DNA of 51,025 nucleotides from Microcystis aeruginosa NIES-4325 (GCF_008974145.1 NZ_BJKP01000026.1:1-51025), one strand, 5' to 3'; numbered from the stretch's first letter, positions 34,805 to 45,193 are shown. Numbers and translations: made by a program. Notes: generated by a model not told the origin, from the sequence alone.

Positions 34805-36655
34805 AAAGAGACTTTTATCCACAACCCCATGACATCCGCTACCCCAGCACAGAATTGCACTGCTGAGTCTAACCGAGTCCGTTACTCAGTTGCCCTGCTG
34901 GGATTAGCACTCTCTCTGGGAGTACCTAGCATTCTCAACTCCACCTCAGAATCAGCCCAGGCCGCCAATTCTGTACCCTTAGAATGGGAAGTGATCGACC
35001 TGTCCCCAAAAGCCAAGGATGCGGGGAAAAAACTAAAAGAACCGCAAATAATCCAATCCCAAGCACTCGCCACCGTCAAATTCATCGCCACATCAGTGGT
35101 TGAGCATCAGGTAAAACCGGGAGAATCCCTGTGGAGTTTAGCCGACAGCTATCAAACCACTCCCACAGCGATCGCTAACAGCAATAATCTCTCCCCCCAA
35201 TCGGACCTGATTATCGGACAAACCTTAAAAATTCCCACTCCTGAGCAGTTGCCCCCGGCAGCCCCGGCAGCAACTCCTGAGCAGTTGGATAGTTCCTCTG
35301 CTAGTCTGCGTCAAACCCGTCAACGTCTTCAAGAAAGTTTGGCCGCCTTACGGACTGAGGAAACCACCCATCAGTCCAATTCTGGGGAAACGGTAATCGT
35401 TACTGAAACTACCGCTCTCGTTCCCGATAATTCGCCAACTAGCGTCGAGATTCCCGTTATTGCTCCCGAAGAATCCCCCCGACCCACTGGCCAGGTGATC
35501 CCGATTCCCGTTCCCACCCCTGAAAGCGATCGCCCGATAGCCACAATTCCCCTTAATCCTCCCTTAACCAGCAGACCGGAAATTCCCAGCGTTGCCCTAC
35601 GAAATCCGGCTCCTGTGACTGAAATTCCCGCTATTCCCAATCCTCGGGTCATAGTTCCCCCAGAAAACCAAGTTTATCGGGTTCGGCCAGGGGATACCTT
35701 AAACACGATCGCTCGCGCTCTCGGCATCACTCCCGCCGAATTAGCCAGGGAAAACGGCATTGACAACCCTAACCGGATTAAAGTTAATCAAACCCTAGTG
35801 GTTCCCGATCGCTCTGCCAACGCTAGAGTTAATCAAAATCTCACCCCCTTGGTCGGCGATCGCCCAAGATTGTCCTTTAACCCTGGCAATCGACAAAATT
35901 TGCCCGCAGAAACTACCACCACAGGGACGGAAGAATTCCCCGAAAATATCACTGGCAGCTATCGGGAAAGATTGCGCCAAGAGGTGGCTAATCTGCGGGA
36001 AACTAACCTTTCGGAAACCCAGAAAAGTATCACTATTCCCGTCGATAATCCCGCAGAAACCGTCGATGATCGGCAAATAACCCCTAATCCTCAATGGGCT
36101 GCCATTCGTTCGCGTTCTAACCAAAGCCCCCCCCCCCAGATTATCGGTTCGGCTCCTACTAATGTGGAAGAATATAATGACCGCCTCCGAATTCCCGTCG
36201 GCGAAACCGTAGAACCTTCCCTTCCTCCCCTCACTAATCCCGATGAGTATTTACCTAATCCAGCCCCCATTTTTACCGGCTTTATCTGGCCCACTAGGGG
36301 CGTGTTAACCTCCGGTTTTGGTTGGCGCTGGGGCCGACCTCATCGCGGCATCGATATCGCCGGTCCAGTGGGAACTCCAGTTGTGGCGGCAGCTGCCGGT
36401 GAAGTAATCTCCTCCGGTTGGAATTCTGGCGGTTATGGCAATCTGGTCAAACTTCGTCACCCCGATGGTAGCGTCACTCTCTATGCCCATAACAGCCGTC
36501 TGCTCGTGCGTCGCGGCCAAACTGTTCAGCAAGGTGAGCCAATCGCCCAGATGGGTAGCACCGGTTTTAGCACTGGCCCCCACCTCCATTTCGAGATTCA
36601 CCCTTCCGGCCAGGGCGCAGTTAATCCCATCGCTTTCCTGCCAGGCAGACGTTAA
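34802..36655 (+). CDS. LysM-M23 cell-wall metallopeptidase
   Basis: 617 residues. A membrane or signal segment at about 29-48 is followed by LysM 1 (about 102-146, VKPGESLWSLADSY), a Pro/Thr-rich linker, LysM 2 (VRPGDTLNTIARALGITPAE), another linker, and a C-terminal M23 domain. The zinc and catalytic residues are visible in HRGIDIAG, YAHNSRL and HLHFEIH, so it should be an active LytM-type endopeptidase that cuts peptide cross-links in the cell wall. LysM repeats anchor it to peptidoglycan. NlpD/EnvC-like roles in cell separation are possible. It starts at TTG because of a perfect Shine-Dalgarno. A terminator and tRNA-Met follow. Confidence 0.92.
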   Translation: MKETFIHNPMTSATPAQNCTAESNRVRYSVALLGLALSLGVPSILNSTSESAQAANSVPLEWEVIDLSPKAKDAGKKLKEPQIIQSQALATVKFIATSVVEHQVKPGESLWSLADSYQTTPTAIANSNNLSPQSDLIIGQTLKIPTPEQLPPAAPAATPEQLDSSSASLRQTRQRLQESLAALRTEETTHQSNSGETVIVTETTALVPDNSPTSVEIPVIAPEESPRPTGQVIPIPVPTPESDRPIATIPLNPPLTSRPEIPSVALRNPAPVTEIPAIPNPRVIVPPENQVYRVRPGDTLNTIARALGITPAELARENGIDNPNRIKVNQTLVVPDRSANARVNQNLTPLVGDRPRLSFNPGNRQNLPAETTTTGTEEFPENITGSYRERLRQEVANLRETNLSETQKSITIPVDNPAETVDDRQITPNPQWAAIRSRSNQSPPPQIIGSAPTNVEEYNDRLRIPVGETVEPSLPPLTNPDEYLPNPAPIFTGFIWPTRGVLTSGFGWRWGRPHRGIDIAGPVGTPVVAAAAGEVISSGWNSGGYGNLVKLRHPDGSVTLYAHNSRLLVRRGQTVQQGEPIAQMGSTGFSTGPHLHFEIHPSGQGAVNPIAFLPGRR

Positions 36656-36665
36656 AGATGCCCGC

Positions 36666-36693
36666 AAAGGGAAGAGAAAATCTTCCCTTTTTT
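36666..36693 (+). terminator. Intrinsic terminator of the peptidase gene
   Basis: AAGGGAAGA-GAAAA-TCTTCCCTT followed by TTTT, starting 11 bases after the stop codon. Confidence 0.85.
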
Positions 36694-36746
36694 GCTCTTG
36701 TGCAATTGGGTGATTGTGTGTTATGATTGATAACTGTGTAAACAAC

Positions 36747-36820
36747 GGCTTAGTAGCTCAGTTGGTCAGAGCAGGGGACTCATAAGCCCAAGGTCGGCAG
36801 TTCAAATCTGCCCTGAGCCA
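36747..36820 (+). tRNA. trnM: tRNA-Met (CAU, elongator)
   Basis: A 74-base cloverleaf: acceptor GGCTTAG / CTGAGCC with discriminator A, D-stem GCTC/GAGC, anticodon loop CTCATAA with anticodon CAU, T-arm GGCAG-TTCAAAT-CTGCC. CCA is not encoded beyond the discriminator. The first base pair is G-C, unlike the mismatched end of bacterial initiator tRNA, so elongator Met is the likely identity. A lysidine-modified tRNA-Ile(CAU) cannot be excluded from sequence alone. Confidence 0.9.
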
Positions 36821-37041
36821 TTTTCGGAAAACCTAAGTGTAGAATTTTAGAAATACAGAATTTTCCTTGAAGATTGTCAAGAAAATATAAGGATTTCGCT
36901 TTTAGGGAAAAAATGTAGCTTATGATACAATTTATCCTTGATCACTTATAAATGTTCACCGAACACAGCAAAAATCTCCCCAACACCAGCCCCCCTTTTT
37001 TGATTCCTAGAAATTCTCACCCATAAGTAATGGGAAAGGAC

Positions 37042-37123
37042 TTGACTTCGCTGGCGACTTGCGCTATGCTCTTTTTATAATGGCAATCTGTGCAAAATTT
37101 TTAAAAACGTACAGATTCCCATT
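37042..37123 (+). promoter_or_regulatory. Sigma70-type promoter followed by hairpin
   Basis: TTGACT (37042) and TATGCT (37065) are separated by exactly 17 bases. Just downstream, AATGGCAATCTGT and ACAGATTCCCATT (37079-37123) pair over 12 positions with one mismatch. No open frame follows, so this could start a small RNA, or be a palindromic repeat with a chance promoter. The rest of 36821-37438 has no gene. Confidence 0.35.
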
Positions 37124-37233
37124 ATGAATAAAATCCTTTAAAAATATTATCGCAAAATCTCCCGACAAAAGCAAGCAAAATTTTGCCTAATTTGGTCTGA
37201 CTCACCACATCTGAACTGGCGATCGCATCCTGT

Positions 37234-37303
37234 CAGGGCGAAGCATTCGGTTAGAGAATCTACGGTTTCAGCGATAGGTTATTGTCCGAATGCTTCGCCC
37301 CTA
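37234..37303. repeat. GGGGCGAAGCATTCGG palindromic element
   Basis: AGGGCGAAGCATTCGG and CCGAATGCTTCGCCC bound a stretch of about 70 bases. It is a MITE-like element with near-perfect 15-base ends and no coding capacity. Confidence 0.7.
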
Positions 37304-37438
37304 CTTTTTCAGCCAACCCTAGGTAACTAGCTGACATCCATCGTGATAAAATCGGCCTTGTGTTTCTTCTGCCAGCGCAACACCGAGCGGCGGTATATTG
37401 AGCTTATTTCCCCTTTTACTTTTTACTTGGTATAAATC

Positions 37439-38164
37439 GTGCAGGTTTTCATTTATCATACTCCCGAACTTACCCCCGTCCATACTCTACCCGATTGCGC
37501 CGTCGTTATCGATGTTTTAAGAGCAACAACCACGATCGCCACTGCCCTCAATGCCGGTGCAGAAGCAGTGCAAACCTTCAGCGATCTGAAAACCCTGATG
37601 CAGGTGAGCGATACCTGGCAACCAGAAAAACGTCTCCGGGCAGGAGAAAGAGGCGGCGCGAAAGTGGAAGGCTGCGATCTGGGCAATTCTCCCCTCGATT
37701 GTACCCCTGATTTAATGAAAGGTCGTCGTCTGTTCATCAGCACCACTAACGGCACCCGCGCTCTGCAAAGAGTGGAAGAATCCCCAATCGTGATCACTGC
37801 GGCTATGATCAATCGGCAAGCTGCGGTTAATTACTTATTGGATAGGCAGCCCGACACCGTCTGGATTGTTGGCTCTGGTTGGGAAGGGGGTTATTCTCTG
37901 GAAGATACAGCCTGTGCTGGAGCGATCGCCAATGCGCTACAAGAACAATCGGGGCAAATGGCGATCGGTAATGATGAGGTGATCGCCTCGATCGCTCTTT
38001 ATCGTCAATGGCAAAATGATCTTTTAGGAATGTTCCACAGTTGTAGTCACGGTCAGCGCCTCTTGCGTCTCCACTGTCAAGAAGATTTAAAATACTGCGC
38101 TAATATTGACTCTCTTGATGTTTTACCGATCCAAAAAGAACCGAGCATTTTAGTCAAACTTTAG
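37439..38164 (+). CDS. comB: 2-phosphosulfolactate phosphatase
   Basis: 241 residues, matching Com[21 protein letters not shown] at the N-terminus, [19 protein letters not shown] in the middle (active-site region), STTNGTRAL and [19 protein letters not shown]. ComB hydrolyses 2-phospho-3-sulfolactate in the sulfolactate/coenzyme M route; in cyanobacteria, which lack coenzyme M, the physiological role is uncertain. Start is GTG at 37439. A hairpin terminator follows. Confidence 0.9.
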   Translation: MQVFIYHTPELTPVHTLPDCAVVIDVLRATTTIATALNAGAEAVQTFSDLKTLMQVSDTWQPEKRLRAGERGGAKVEGCDLGNSPLDCTPDLMKGRRLFISTTNGTRALQRVEESPIVITAAMINRQAAVNYLLDRQPDTVWIVGSGWEGGYSLEDTACAGAIANALQEQSGQMAIGNDEVIASIALYRQWQNDLLGMFHSCSHGQRLLRLHCQEDLKYCANIDSLDVLPIQKEPSILVKL

Positions 38165-38188
38165 ACATTGCCCCCCAGAGAAAGGGTC

Positions 38189-38230
38189 ATCCGTGCCGGT
38201 AGGAGCATCAATCCTACCCGGATTCTTTTA
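38189..38230 (+). terminator. Terminator between comB and folC
   Basis: ATCCG-TGCC-GGTAGG / CCTACC-CGGAT stem with an AGCATCAAT loop, then TTCTTTTA. Confidence 0.65.
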
Positions 38231-38247
38231 TTTATAGTTTGCCAACC

Positions 38248-39495
38248 ATGACTATCGATTCTTTACTGCAATCTTTTCAGCGTTTTGGTGTCAATCTCAG
38301 TTTAGAAAGAATAAAAAATCTGCTGGAGATTTTAGGCAATCCCCAAGATAAAATTCCGATTATTCATGTCACGGGAACTAATGGCAAAGGTTCAGTTTGT
38401 GCCTATCTATCCTCCATTCTCAGCACTGCCGGTTACAAAGTCGGACGTTATATTTCTCCCCATTTAATTGATTGGACAGAAAGAATCTCTATTAATGGCG
38501 AAAATATTGAAACCGCCACTTTAGAAAACCTGCTTAAAGATATAGAATCGCTTATCGATCCCCAGCAGGAAAGTCCTACTCAATTTGAGGTAATTACTGC
38601 CGCTGCTTGGCTGTATTTTGCCATGGAAAAGGTGGATATTGCCGTGATAGAAGTGGGTTTAGGAGGAAGATTAGATGCGACTAATGTTTGCGCTCAACCT
38701 TTGGTTACTGTCATCACTTCTATCAGTCGGGAACATTGGCAAAATTTAGGCCCGACGGTTGCCGATATTGCCGGGGAGAAAGCGGGTATATTAAAAGCGA
38801 ATTGTCCCGCAGTTATCGGACAATTACCGGAATCAGCGCGGGGGGTAGTTAGGGAGAGAATCAAGCTGTTAAATTGTCCGACGGTATGGGTAGAAGCTGC
38901 CGAAAAAATTGCCGATAATCGGGCTAAATATCAAGGGTTAGAATACCCTTTATCCTTAGCAGGAGATTTTCAATTAACTAATTCCGCTATAGCGATCGCT
39001 GTTGTTAATATTTTACGCCAGCAAGGTTGGCAAATTAGCGATGAAGTCGTGCAAGAAGGAATGGCAAAAACTCGCTGGTTAGGACGTTTACAAACCGTTA
39101 ATTGGTGTCAGCGAGAAATTTTAATAGATGGCGCTCATAATCCCGCTGCTGCCATGGGTTTAAGGCAGTATGTAGATGGCTTAAAAGCTCCAAAAATTAT
39201 CTGGGTGATGGGAATTTTATCGACTAAAGATCATCGGGAAATATTCCAAGCTTTATTAAAAAAAAGCGATAGTTTATATTTAGTTCCTGTCCCCGATCAT
39301 AGCAGTGCCAATCCTGAAAACTTAGCGGAATTAGCGGCATCAATTTGTCCAGAATTATCTCACCTAGAGACTTGTTCCGATTTATTTTTAGGACTAAAAA
39401 AAGCCCTCCAAGAATCGGCCGATAGTCAGATAATTCTCTGTGGATCGCTTTATCTAGTTGGTTACTTTTTAGGGAGTTTGTTTCAGGGAAAATAA
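38248..39495 (+). CDS. folC: Folylpolyglutamate/dihydrofolate synthase
   Basis: About 415 residues of the Mur-ligase fold. HVTGTNGKGSVCAYLSSIL is the ATP-binding loop; GLGGRLDATN and LIDGAHNPAA are family motifs. It adds glutamate to folates and probably also makes dihydrofolate from dihydropteroate. I take ATG 38248 as start; the frame opens at a TTG three codons earlier. Its 3' end overlaps the convergent DUF3352 gene by 27 bases. Confidence 0.92.
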   Translation: MTIDSLLQSFQRFGVNLSLERIKNLLEILGNPQDKIPIIHVTGTNGKGSVCAYLSSILSTAGYKVGRYISPHLIDWTERISINGENIETATLENLLKDIESLIDPQQESPTQFEVITAAAWLYFAMEKVDIAVIEVGLGGRLDATNVCAQPLVTVITSISREHWQNLGPTVADIAGEKAGILKANCPAVIGQLPESARGVVRERIKLLNCPTVWVEAAEKIADNRAKYQGLEYPLSLAGDFQLTNSAIAIAVVNILRQQGWQISDEVVQEGMAKTRWLGRLQTVNWCQREILIDGAHNPAAAMGLRQYVDGLKAPKIIWVMGILSTKDHREIFQALLKKSDSLYLVPVPDHSSANPENLAELAASICPELSHLETCSDLFLGLKKALQESADSQIILCGSLYLVGYFLGSLFQGK

Positions 39496-41058
39496 AACAT
39501 CAATTTTACTGGTGGTTTTATCAGGCATAGTGGCAGTAATTCCGATCCCGCGTACCGATTCTAAAAAGGCTTTTGTTTCTGGGGTTAATTCCGTGGCAGG
39601 AAGATTATTAATTCCCCCTGCTTTAGCGATAATTTGTTCCACATCGATGAAGAAATAACCGAGATTATTTTTAGGCAAATTTGCGATCGATGCTTGGAAA
39701 TTCTCACTTTTGCTAATCGGTTGATTCGGTTGGGGTTGATAGGGAATTCCGACGGTCATTTTTAAGGTATCATTATTAGGCCAAGCATAGGTTAAAATCG
39801 CTTGTTCTTCCGCTTTCCATTGGGTCACATCTTGACCAGAAATTTGACTGTTTTCTATGGTGATAAGAGGAACAGTTTTCACCAATTGACTTAACTTATC
39901 GAGGGTAGTTTTTGCCGCTTTCTGATCGCCAGTTTGCCAGATCATCATTCCCCCAAAACCTAACCCTCCCACCGCTTGCTGGTTGGGGATAATTCCGAAG
40001 GCAAATTCTCGATCCATCCAGTTAAAAACTTCCTTATCCGGGTCAAGGGTTGCCATCTGAAAATTCTCACGGATCTGACGCAGAAAAACTTGTAATTCTG
40101 GGTTAGTTTGGGACTGTTTTTCTGCTTCTTCCCATCCCTGTTTAAGATTATTCCCACTCCAGAGTGCGATGGTATCTCCGGGTAAATAATTTAAAACTTG
40201 ATTTTTGCTAGGGGAAGGTAGATTAGAAATAGTTTCAGGGGCAAGTTTAGCCACCATTTGTAATTGTAATCCCGTATCGGTGACACCCACTCCCGCGACA
40301 ATATCTTGAATTTTTGCTAATTCTTGCCGACTTTGGGGAGATAAATTAGCATCTGCTCCCAAGATTTTGGCATAATCATCAATATAAATTGTCGCTAGGG
40401 TATTGGGTAGGTTGAGGGATTGGGAAAGCAGTTTTCTCACTTCCGGTTTACTGCTAAAAGAGGGCTGTCCTTGGTAGGTATCGATCGCCGCTTCTAACAC
40501 CTTTTTATCGTAGGATAGCAACAAAAAATCGCCAGTAACGGCAGTATAAATGGTGGTGTTATCCTGCCAATCTATAGCAGTAATTGTAATACCTTTGTAG
40601 TCACTGGTGCTAGTTTTGCGATTAACTTTTTGTCCTAGTTGTTTCTGGAATTCTGACGCTTTAATTTTATCTTTGATCCCGATAACCGTTAATAATTCTG
40701 ATTGTCCGGGGTCAGTTGCGGGAAGGAAAGCAAAGCTAATACTACCGATCCAAGGTTCGATATCCCGTTGATAATCAATCTTATCGGTGAAGATATTTTT
40801 TTGTAATTCTTCTAGTCCTTGACTAACCGCAGTTCGTGATTCTGGTGTACCATATTTAGCTAACACTGACCAAGCTTTTGCATCCGTGGAGACAAAACTA
40901 CTAGCAAAGGCAGTTTCTGGGATAACTTTTGCCGATTCTAAGGGGGTGAATCTTTGCCAAGGTAGTTGTCCTCGTAGATAAAGATAGACACCTCCTGCGG
41001 TTACTGCTGTTAGTCCTAGGACGACTAAACAACCGGGTAAAAATGATTTTTTTGACAT
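39469..41058 (-). CDS. DUF3352 protein, membrane-anchored
   Basis: 529 residues. One N-terminal membrane helix (LPGCLVVLGLTAVTAGGVYLYL) is followed by a large extracytoplasmic part with the DUF3352 pattern: VIPETAFASSFVSTDAKAWS at the start, then alternating strands and helices, and SVRGIGITATMPD near the end. The family is widespread in cyanobacteria and has no established biochemical role. The 3' end overlaps folC. Confidence 0.85.
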   Translation of the reverse strand: MSKKSFLPGCLVVLGLTAVTAGGVYLYLRGQLPWQRFTPLESAKVIPETAFASSFVSTDAKAWSVLAKYGTPESRTAVSQGLEELQKNIFTDKIDYQRDIEPWIGSISFAFLPATDPGQSELLTVIGIKDKIKASEFQKQLGQKVNRKTSTSDYKGITITAIDWQDNTTIYTAVTGDFLLLSYDKKVLEAAIDTYQGQPSFSSKPEVRKLLSQSLNLPNTLATIYIDDYAKILGADANLSPQSRQELAKIQDIVAGVGVTDTGLQLQMVAKLAPETISNLPSPSKNQVLNYLPGDTIALWSGNNLKQGWEEAEKQSQTNPELQVFLRQIRENFQMATLDPDKEVFNWMDREFAFGIIPNQQAVGGLGFGGMMIWQTGDQKAAKTTLDKLSQLVKTVPLITIENSQISGQDVTQWKAEEQAILTYAWPNNDTLKMTVGIPYQPQPNQPISKSENFQASIANLPKNNLGYFFIDVEQIIAKAGGINNLPATELTPETKAFLESVRGIGITATMPDKTTSKIDVLFSLKQTP

Positions 41059-41185
41059 AGAATTGTGGTTTGGTTAAAAAAGTTCAATACTTGGCGATCG
41101 ATTTGTCTCTGGTTGTAGTTTCTCGAGAATTGGTTAATCTTTAGTAAGCTTTAACTATTATTATAGCTTCTGGAGGTGCTAGGCT

Positions 41186-41214
41186 GTTGACTATCTAAAT
41201 TACTCGTTAAGACT
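41186..41214. repeat. 29-base dispersed repeat, copy 2
   Basis: Same as 4722-4750 with one mismatch (CTATCTAAA against CTACCTAAA). The following 41215-41610 is AT-rich and I see no gene in it. Confidence 0.5.
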
Positions 41215-41612
41215 TTACGGAAGATGGTAAAATGGAGCAGGGAGAGGGAGTTTTGGCATTTGTAATAACAGATCGAATGCTCAGTTTAAATGCAGTACAG
41301 CTTAGAATGCTCAAATATTGTTGATATGAACACCATCAAGGGCTAATTTTATCATTAAACTGGACATGATTCTGGAAAATTTTCTGATTACTAAGTATGC
41401 AGAAATACAGACAAGAAAAATCCCTGTTATTAGAAAATAGTTGAGATTAAAAAATATTGTTGCTGAATTGGTGCATTTATTTCAAATATATTTATGTAAA
41501 AATATTAAAACTCCTGCTGTTAACTCTGATGCTTAAAAAGCTATCAGAATGATAATAATTTCGTTGAAAAGTACAGCTTTTTGAAAAAATAAGGTTATTA
41601 TGAACCTATATT

Positions 41613-41712
41613 ATACTAAATCTGGTTATTAAAAACTGATTATCTATTGCTCCTTTTGCCTATTGCCTATTGCCTCTCCTGATATGTAGCCTATACTCAA
41701 CGGATTTAGTAT
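41613..41712. mobile_element. 100-bp MITE with ATACTAAATC ends
   Basis: ATACTAAATCTGG at the left and CGGATTTAGTAT at the right are inverted copies. A GCCTATT short tandem lies inside. TA dinucleotides at both ends fit an IS630-type element. A related end occurs beside the collapsed attC at 24282. Confidence 0.5.
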
Positions 41713-41724
41713 TAGACCTTTTTA

Positions 41725-41911
41725 GGTTCTTCGGTTTGTGTTATGCAATGTACGCGGGTTATAAGGGATGGAACCCTTATAGAGAAAGACGTTTGGCGAT
41801 TTTTGTCAATTGTTTTTGATCTAGAGCGAACTAATCAATTAAATCTCTTGCCAGATAAGGATTTAGTTTATTTATGCCACCCTATCGAACCATAACAAGT
41901 AACGAAGAGCC
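41725..41911 (-). mobile_element. 187-bp ISL3-like MITE, copy 2, with target duplication
   Basis: Reverse complement of the element at 18109-18295, same length. It is flanked by a perfect 8-base direct repeat CCTTTTTA (41717-41724 and 41912-41919), the target-site size of ISL3-family transposition. No transposase is inside. Confidence 0.88.
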
Positions 41912-41948
41912 CCTTTTTAACCCAATATCCAAGAGAGCCAAAAATGAC

Positions 41949-41984
41949 AAAAAATAGGGGCTGGATTATTTTCAGTCCCCTAAA
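41949..41984 (-). terminator. Terminator of the PEP-CTERM gene
   Basis: On the minus strand AGGGGACTG-AAAATAATC-CAGCCCCT is followed by ATTTTTT, just after the stop at 42003. Confidence 0.75.
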
Positions 41985-42002
41985 CTACAAGAAATTATCG
42001 TT

Positions 42003-43688
42003 TTAGCGTTGTTTCCGTTTTAATGCCAAGGCAGATAAACCAAAGAAACCTAAACCAAAAAGGAGAGTCGGTTCCGGGGTTTGGACAGCTAATAAACCTA
42101 ATTGACCACCTTCGACAAGATTATTAGGACCGCCGATGCTGCCATTTCGCACACTGTGGGCCTGCACGTCGAGAATCAGAATTTTTTCTCCCGGTCGAGC
42201 GCCCGGAAAGAATTCAGTAATATCCAAAATCCCCGAAGTTTCCCAGTTACCTAAATCATTGGGGCTGCTGTCGGTTTGACCACCTGGTAAACTAGGACTA
42301 CGATCGATCTGACCTACTCGTGTCGCTCGTCCAGTGGTGGCATCAAGTCGCCAAATCGAGGCTTCTTCTCCAGAGGTTTGACCGAAACCAGAGAAAGAAC
42401 GGTCTTCTTGGATATAGATAGTACCGTCATCGGACCAATCGAGGTTATCAGGACTTCTCACCCCAAAATCGGGACCGCTAAATTGACCGCCACCCGCATC
42501 ATTACCATCGTAGAGAATGCGAGCGCTGACGCTAGAAGCAGCGGTGTCGAGATTGCCGTTTTGATCGAAAACCAGATTATTATCGAAGATATAAACGGTT
42601 CCCCAGCTATCGGCCCCATTGAATAAAGAACTGCGTCCGGTGGAAGCAAGAACAATTTGGGAACCATCACTGGGATTAGTCGAAACATCTTCCGGACGGG
42701 AGAAGGAAAAAGCTCCTAAAGCGTCCGCTTGGGCGCGAAGATTGCTATCGGTGGCAAAACCATTGAGAAAACCAACCCCATTTCCCTCGTTCACCACTTC
42801 TACCCAACGTCCGGCACTGGTGTTACCAGTACCGCCAAAGTCCCGGGGATCGATACCTTTATCGCCTACCCAAACATACAGTTTGCCCTGTTTGAGACCA
42901 TTGCGATCGAGAAAACTACCATCTCCGACCCCGTTTTTCTCCCCAATGTAGAGATAGAGAGGCGCGGACTCGGTATCATCACCCCCGATCATCGCAATGC
43001 GATCACTTCTACCAGTATCAATTTCTGTCCAATTTTCCCAACCACCGCGACCCATTTCTGGGGCAGCCCAGATATCGAAATTGGTAGGATCGAGAACCCA
43101 TTGAGTCCCATTGCTGGTTTCTTCTCCAGCAAAGTAGATATTATCTTCAAAACCGATCCCCTGACCGAAGGAATAACGACCGAAAGCGGCACCAGCACAA
43201 AAACGATCTAAACCTCCAATAGTGGGAGCGAGTTCAAATTGACTGGTACTGGTGATTAGATTGTAAGAGCGATCGTAGATTTTATCGAAGGCTAATCCAG
43301 AACCGATAATTTGACGACTACTGGTGTCGATGTCAAAGTAACTGATTCTTGCTCCTCTCACGGAAAGCTGGTTAGCAGTACCCGGATTCAGGGCATAAGA
43401 GGCTCCTTGGTTATTTCTAACTTCGTGGTTGACCAAGGCACGAATCGTCCCATTTCCTAGATCGATAACGCCAATTCCATCCAGAATACCGATGGGAGTG
43501 TAATTGTTGATGGTTTCACCCACTGTAAATAGGGGCGTATATTTATAACCATTTAATCCTGTCACCTGCGGTCCGCCTGTATTAGTATGGGCTTGCGCTA
43601 AAACCGTCGGTACGTTTATTAGGGAAATTCCCACTGTTAGCAGAGTTGCCGCTAGAACATTTTTGGGGTTAGAATGTGAAGCAATCAT
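42003..43688 (-). CDS. PhoX-like (DUF839) PEP-CTERM protein
   Basis: 561 residues. A signal peptide (LAATLLTVGISLINVPTVLA) precedes a beta-propeller-like body with NHEVRN, GRSDRIAMIGGDDTESAPLY and FSRPEDVSTNP, the pattern of PhoX/DUF839 phosphatase-like proteins. The C-terminus is a PEP-CTERM tail: PEPTLLFGLGFFGLSALA followed by KRKQR, which exosortase-type enzymes cut and sort to the surface. Whether it is a true Ca/Fe phosphatase cannot be judged because the metal residues were not fully aligned. Confidence 0.75.
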   Translation of the reverse strand: MIASHSNPKNVLAATLLTVGISLINVPTVLAQAHTNTGGPQVTGLNGYKYTPLFTVGETINNYTPIGILDGIGVIDLGNGTIRALVNHEVRNNQGASYALNPGTANQLSVRGARISYFDIDTSSRQIIGSGLAFDKIYDRSYNLITSTSQFELAPTIGGLDRFCAGAAFGRYSFGQGIGFEDNIYFAGEETSNGTQWVLDPTNFDIWAAPEMGRGGWENWTEIDTGRSDRIAMIGGDDTESAPLYLYIGEKNGVGDGSFLDRNGLKQGKLYVWVGDKGIDPRDFGGTGNTSAGRWVEVVNEGNGVGFLNGFATDSNLRAQADALGAFSFSRPEDVSTNPSDGSQIVLASTGRSSLFNGADSWGTVYIFDNNLVFDQNGNLDTAASSVSARILYDGNDAGGGQFSGPDFGVRSPDNLDWSDDGTIYIQEDRSFSGFGQTSGEEASIWRLDATTGRATRVGQIDRSPSLPGGQTDSSPNDLGNWETSGILDITEFFPGARPGEKILILDVQAHSVRNGSIGGPNNLVEGGQLGLLAVQTPEPTLLFGLGFFGLSALALKRKQR

Positions 43689-43923
43689 TAATTTTTTAGT
43701 CCTCTAATCTCAAGGAAACAAAACGTTCTCTCTTGAGATTAGAAGGCTTTTATTAAGGGATTGATAAGCCCAGAATAAAAACTCTTTAAGAACTGATGCT
43801 TTGTCATAATTATTAATATTTATGCAAACAATTGTAAAAAAGCTGGATGCTCACGACCTAGATTCTTTCTGTTAACAATTGTTATTTAATCATCGAGCCT
43901 AGTAAACAATGTCTTTCTTTTGC

Positions 43924-45132
43924 TTATTCTGACTCCTTAATACTGTCCCGTGACTCTTTCCCTAAGGGAATATTTTTGATTTTTGGCAGAAGTTCATTAT
44001 TAATTCCCACTGCTTGATTAATATTAGTCAACCCATTAGCCTCTAATTTTTCTGTTAATCCTTGTAAAATATTTGATACTAGCCAGGGTCCTCGGTATAA
44101 CCAACCGGTATAAATCTGTAATAAACTCGCACCGGCGGTAATTTTTTCCCAAGCATCATCGAGAGAAAAAATGCCTCCCACTCCAATTATCGGTAAATTG
44201 CCTTGGGTTTGCTGATAGATAAAACGGATCACTGCCGTGGAACGTTCCCGCAAAGGTTGCCCACTAATTCCCCCCGCTTCTTCAGTGATTGGTTTACCAG
44301 TTTCAGGCAGAATTGTAGTTTTTAATCCCGTGCGTTTAGTGGTGGTATTAGTAGCGACAATTCCGGCTAACTCATAGGAGAAAGCTAACTCAATAATCGT
44401 TATGATATCTTGCCATTCCAAATCGGGAGAAATTTTCACTAATAGGGGTTTTCTGCCTTGATTTTCTGTTTGTAAAATGTCGAGGATTTTATCGAGTTGT
44501 TCACCACTTTGCAGGGAACGCAAACCGGGAGTATTGGGAGAACTAACATTAACGACAAAATAATCAGCATGGGGGAATAAATAGCGAAAACTGCCTAAAT
44601 AGTCCTCTGGGGCCTTTTCTAGGGGCGTATTTTTCGATTTACAGAGGTTAATGCCGATGGGAATCTGTCGGGGTTGTCTTTGCCAAGATTGCTGGAGAGT
44701 TGCCGCTAGAACTGGCGCACCGAGGTTATTTGCCCCCATACGGTTTAATCCGGCCAAATCTTTCGGTAAACGAAATAATCTCGGTTTTGGGTTGCCCGGT
44801 TGCCCTTCTAGGGTGACAGCACCCACCTCGGCAAAACCAAAGCCGAAACTATGCCAAAGTCCTGCCCCTACACCGTCTTTATCGAATCCTGCCGCTAATC
44901 CGACGGGATTGGGGAAATTTAACCCCCAGAGGCTTTGAGATAGGCGAGAATCGCTAAAACTGAGGGATTCTGATAATTGTGAGATTAACCATTGTCCCCA
45001 AAATTCCCCCCGCGAGCGATCAATTTTTTGCAGAGTATTTAATAATTGTTTTTGTGTTTCCTCTAAATTGCCCCGAATAGCCTTGAAAGCTAGAGGATAA
45101 AAAGGTTTAATTGTATCAATTATATTTGTCAT
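43924..45132 (-). CDS. pyrD: Dihydroorotate dehydrogenase (quinone), class 2
   Basis: 402 residues, FMN enzyme of pyrimidine synthesis oxidising dihydroorotate to orotate with quinone. The N-terminal helical extension ([13 protein letters not shown]) targets the membrane. [28 protein letters not shown] (catalytic Ser region of class 2), VATNTTT and GVGGIFS are all present. Monocistronic in view. A palindromic repeat separates it from dnaJ. Confidence 0.95.
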   Translation of the reverse strand: MTNIIDTIKPFYPLAFKAIRGNLEETQKQLLNTLQKIDRSRGEFWGQWLISQLSESLSFSDSRLSQSLWGLNFPNPVGLAAGFDKDGVGAGLWHSFGFGFAEVGAVTLEGQPGNPKPRLFRLPKDLAGLNRMGANNLGAPVLAATLQQSWQRQPRQIPIGINLCKSKNTPLEKAPEDYLGSFRYLFPHADYFVVNVSSPNTPGLRSLQSGEQLDKILDILQTENQGRKPLLVKISPDLEWQDIITIIELAFSYELAGIVATNTTTKRTGLKTTILPETGKPITEEAGGISGQPLRERSTAVIRFIYQQTQGNLPIIGVGGIFSLDDAWEKITAGASLLQIYTGWLYRGPWLVSNILQGLTEKLEANGLTNINQAVGINNELLPKIKNIPLGKESRDSIKESE

Positions 45133-45151
45133 AATTAAGCGGGATTAAGGT

Positions 45152-45193
45152 GTAGGGTGGGTTCGGCGAGGACAAATTTGCCCTAACCCACCT
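45152..45193. repeat. GTAGGGTGGGTT palindrome
   Basis: GGTGGGTT and AACCCACC arms enclose about 25 bases. A member of the same kind of dispersed palindromes as 21054-21124; it may also act as a terminator for dnaJ. Confidence 0.5.

Noticed and set aside
42378-43211. Long plus-strand frames opposite the PEP-CTERM gene
   Set aside because: Antisense shadows of a well-supported minus-strand gene with signal peptide and PEP-CTERM tail.
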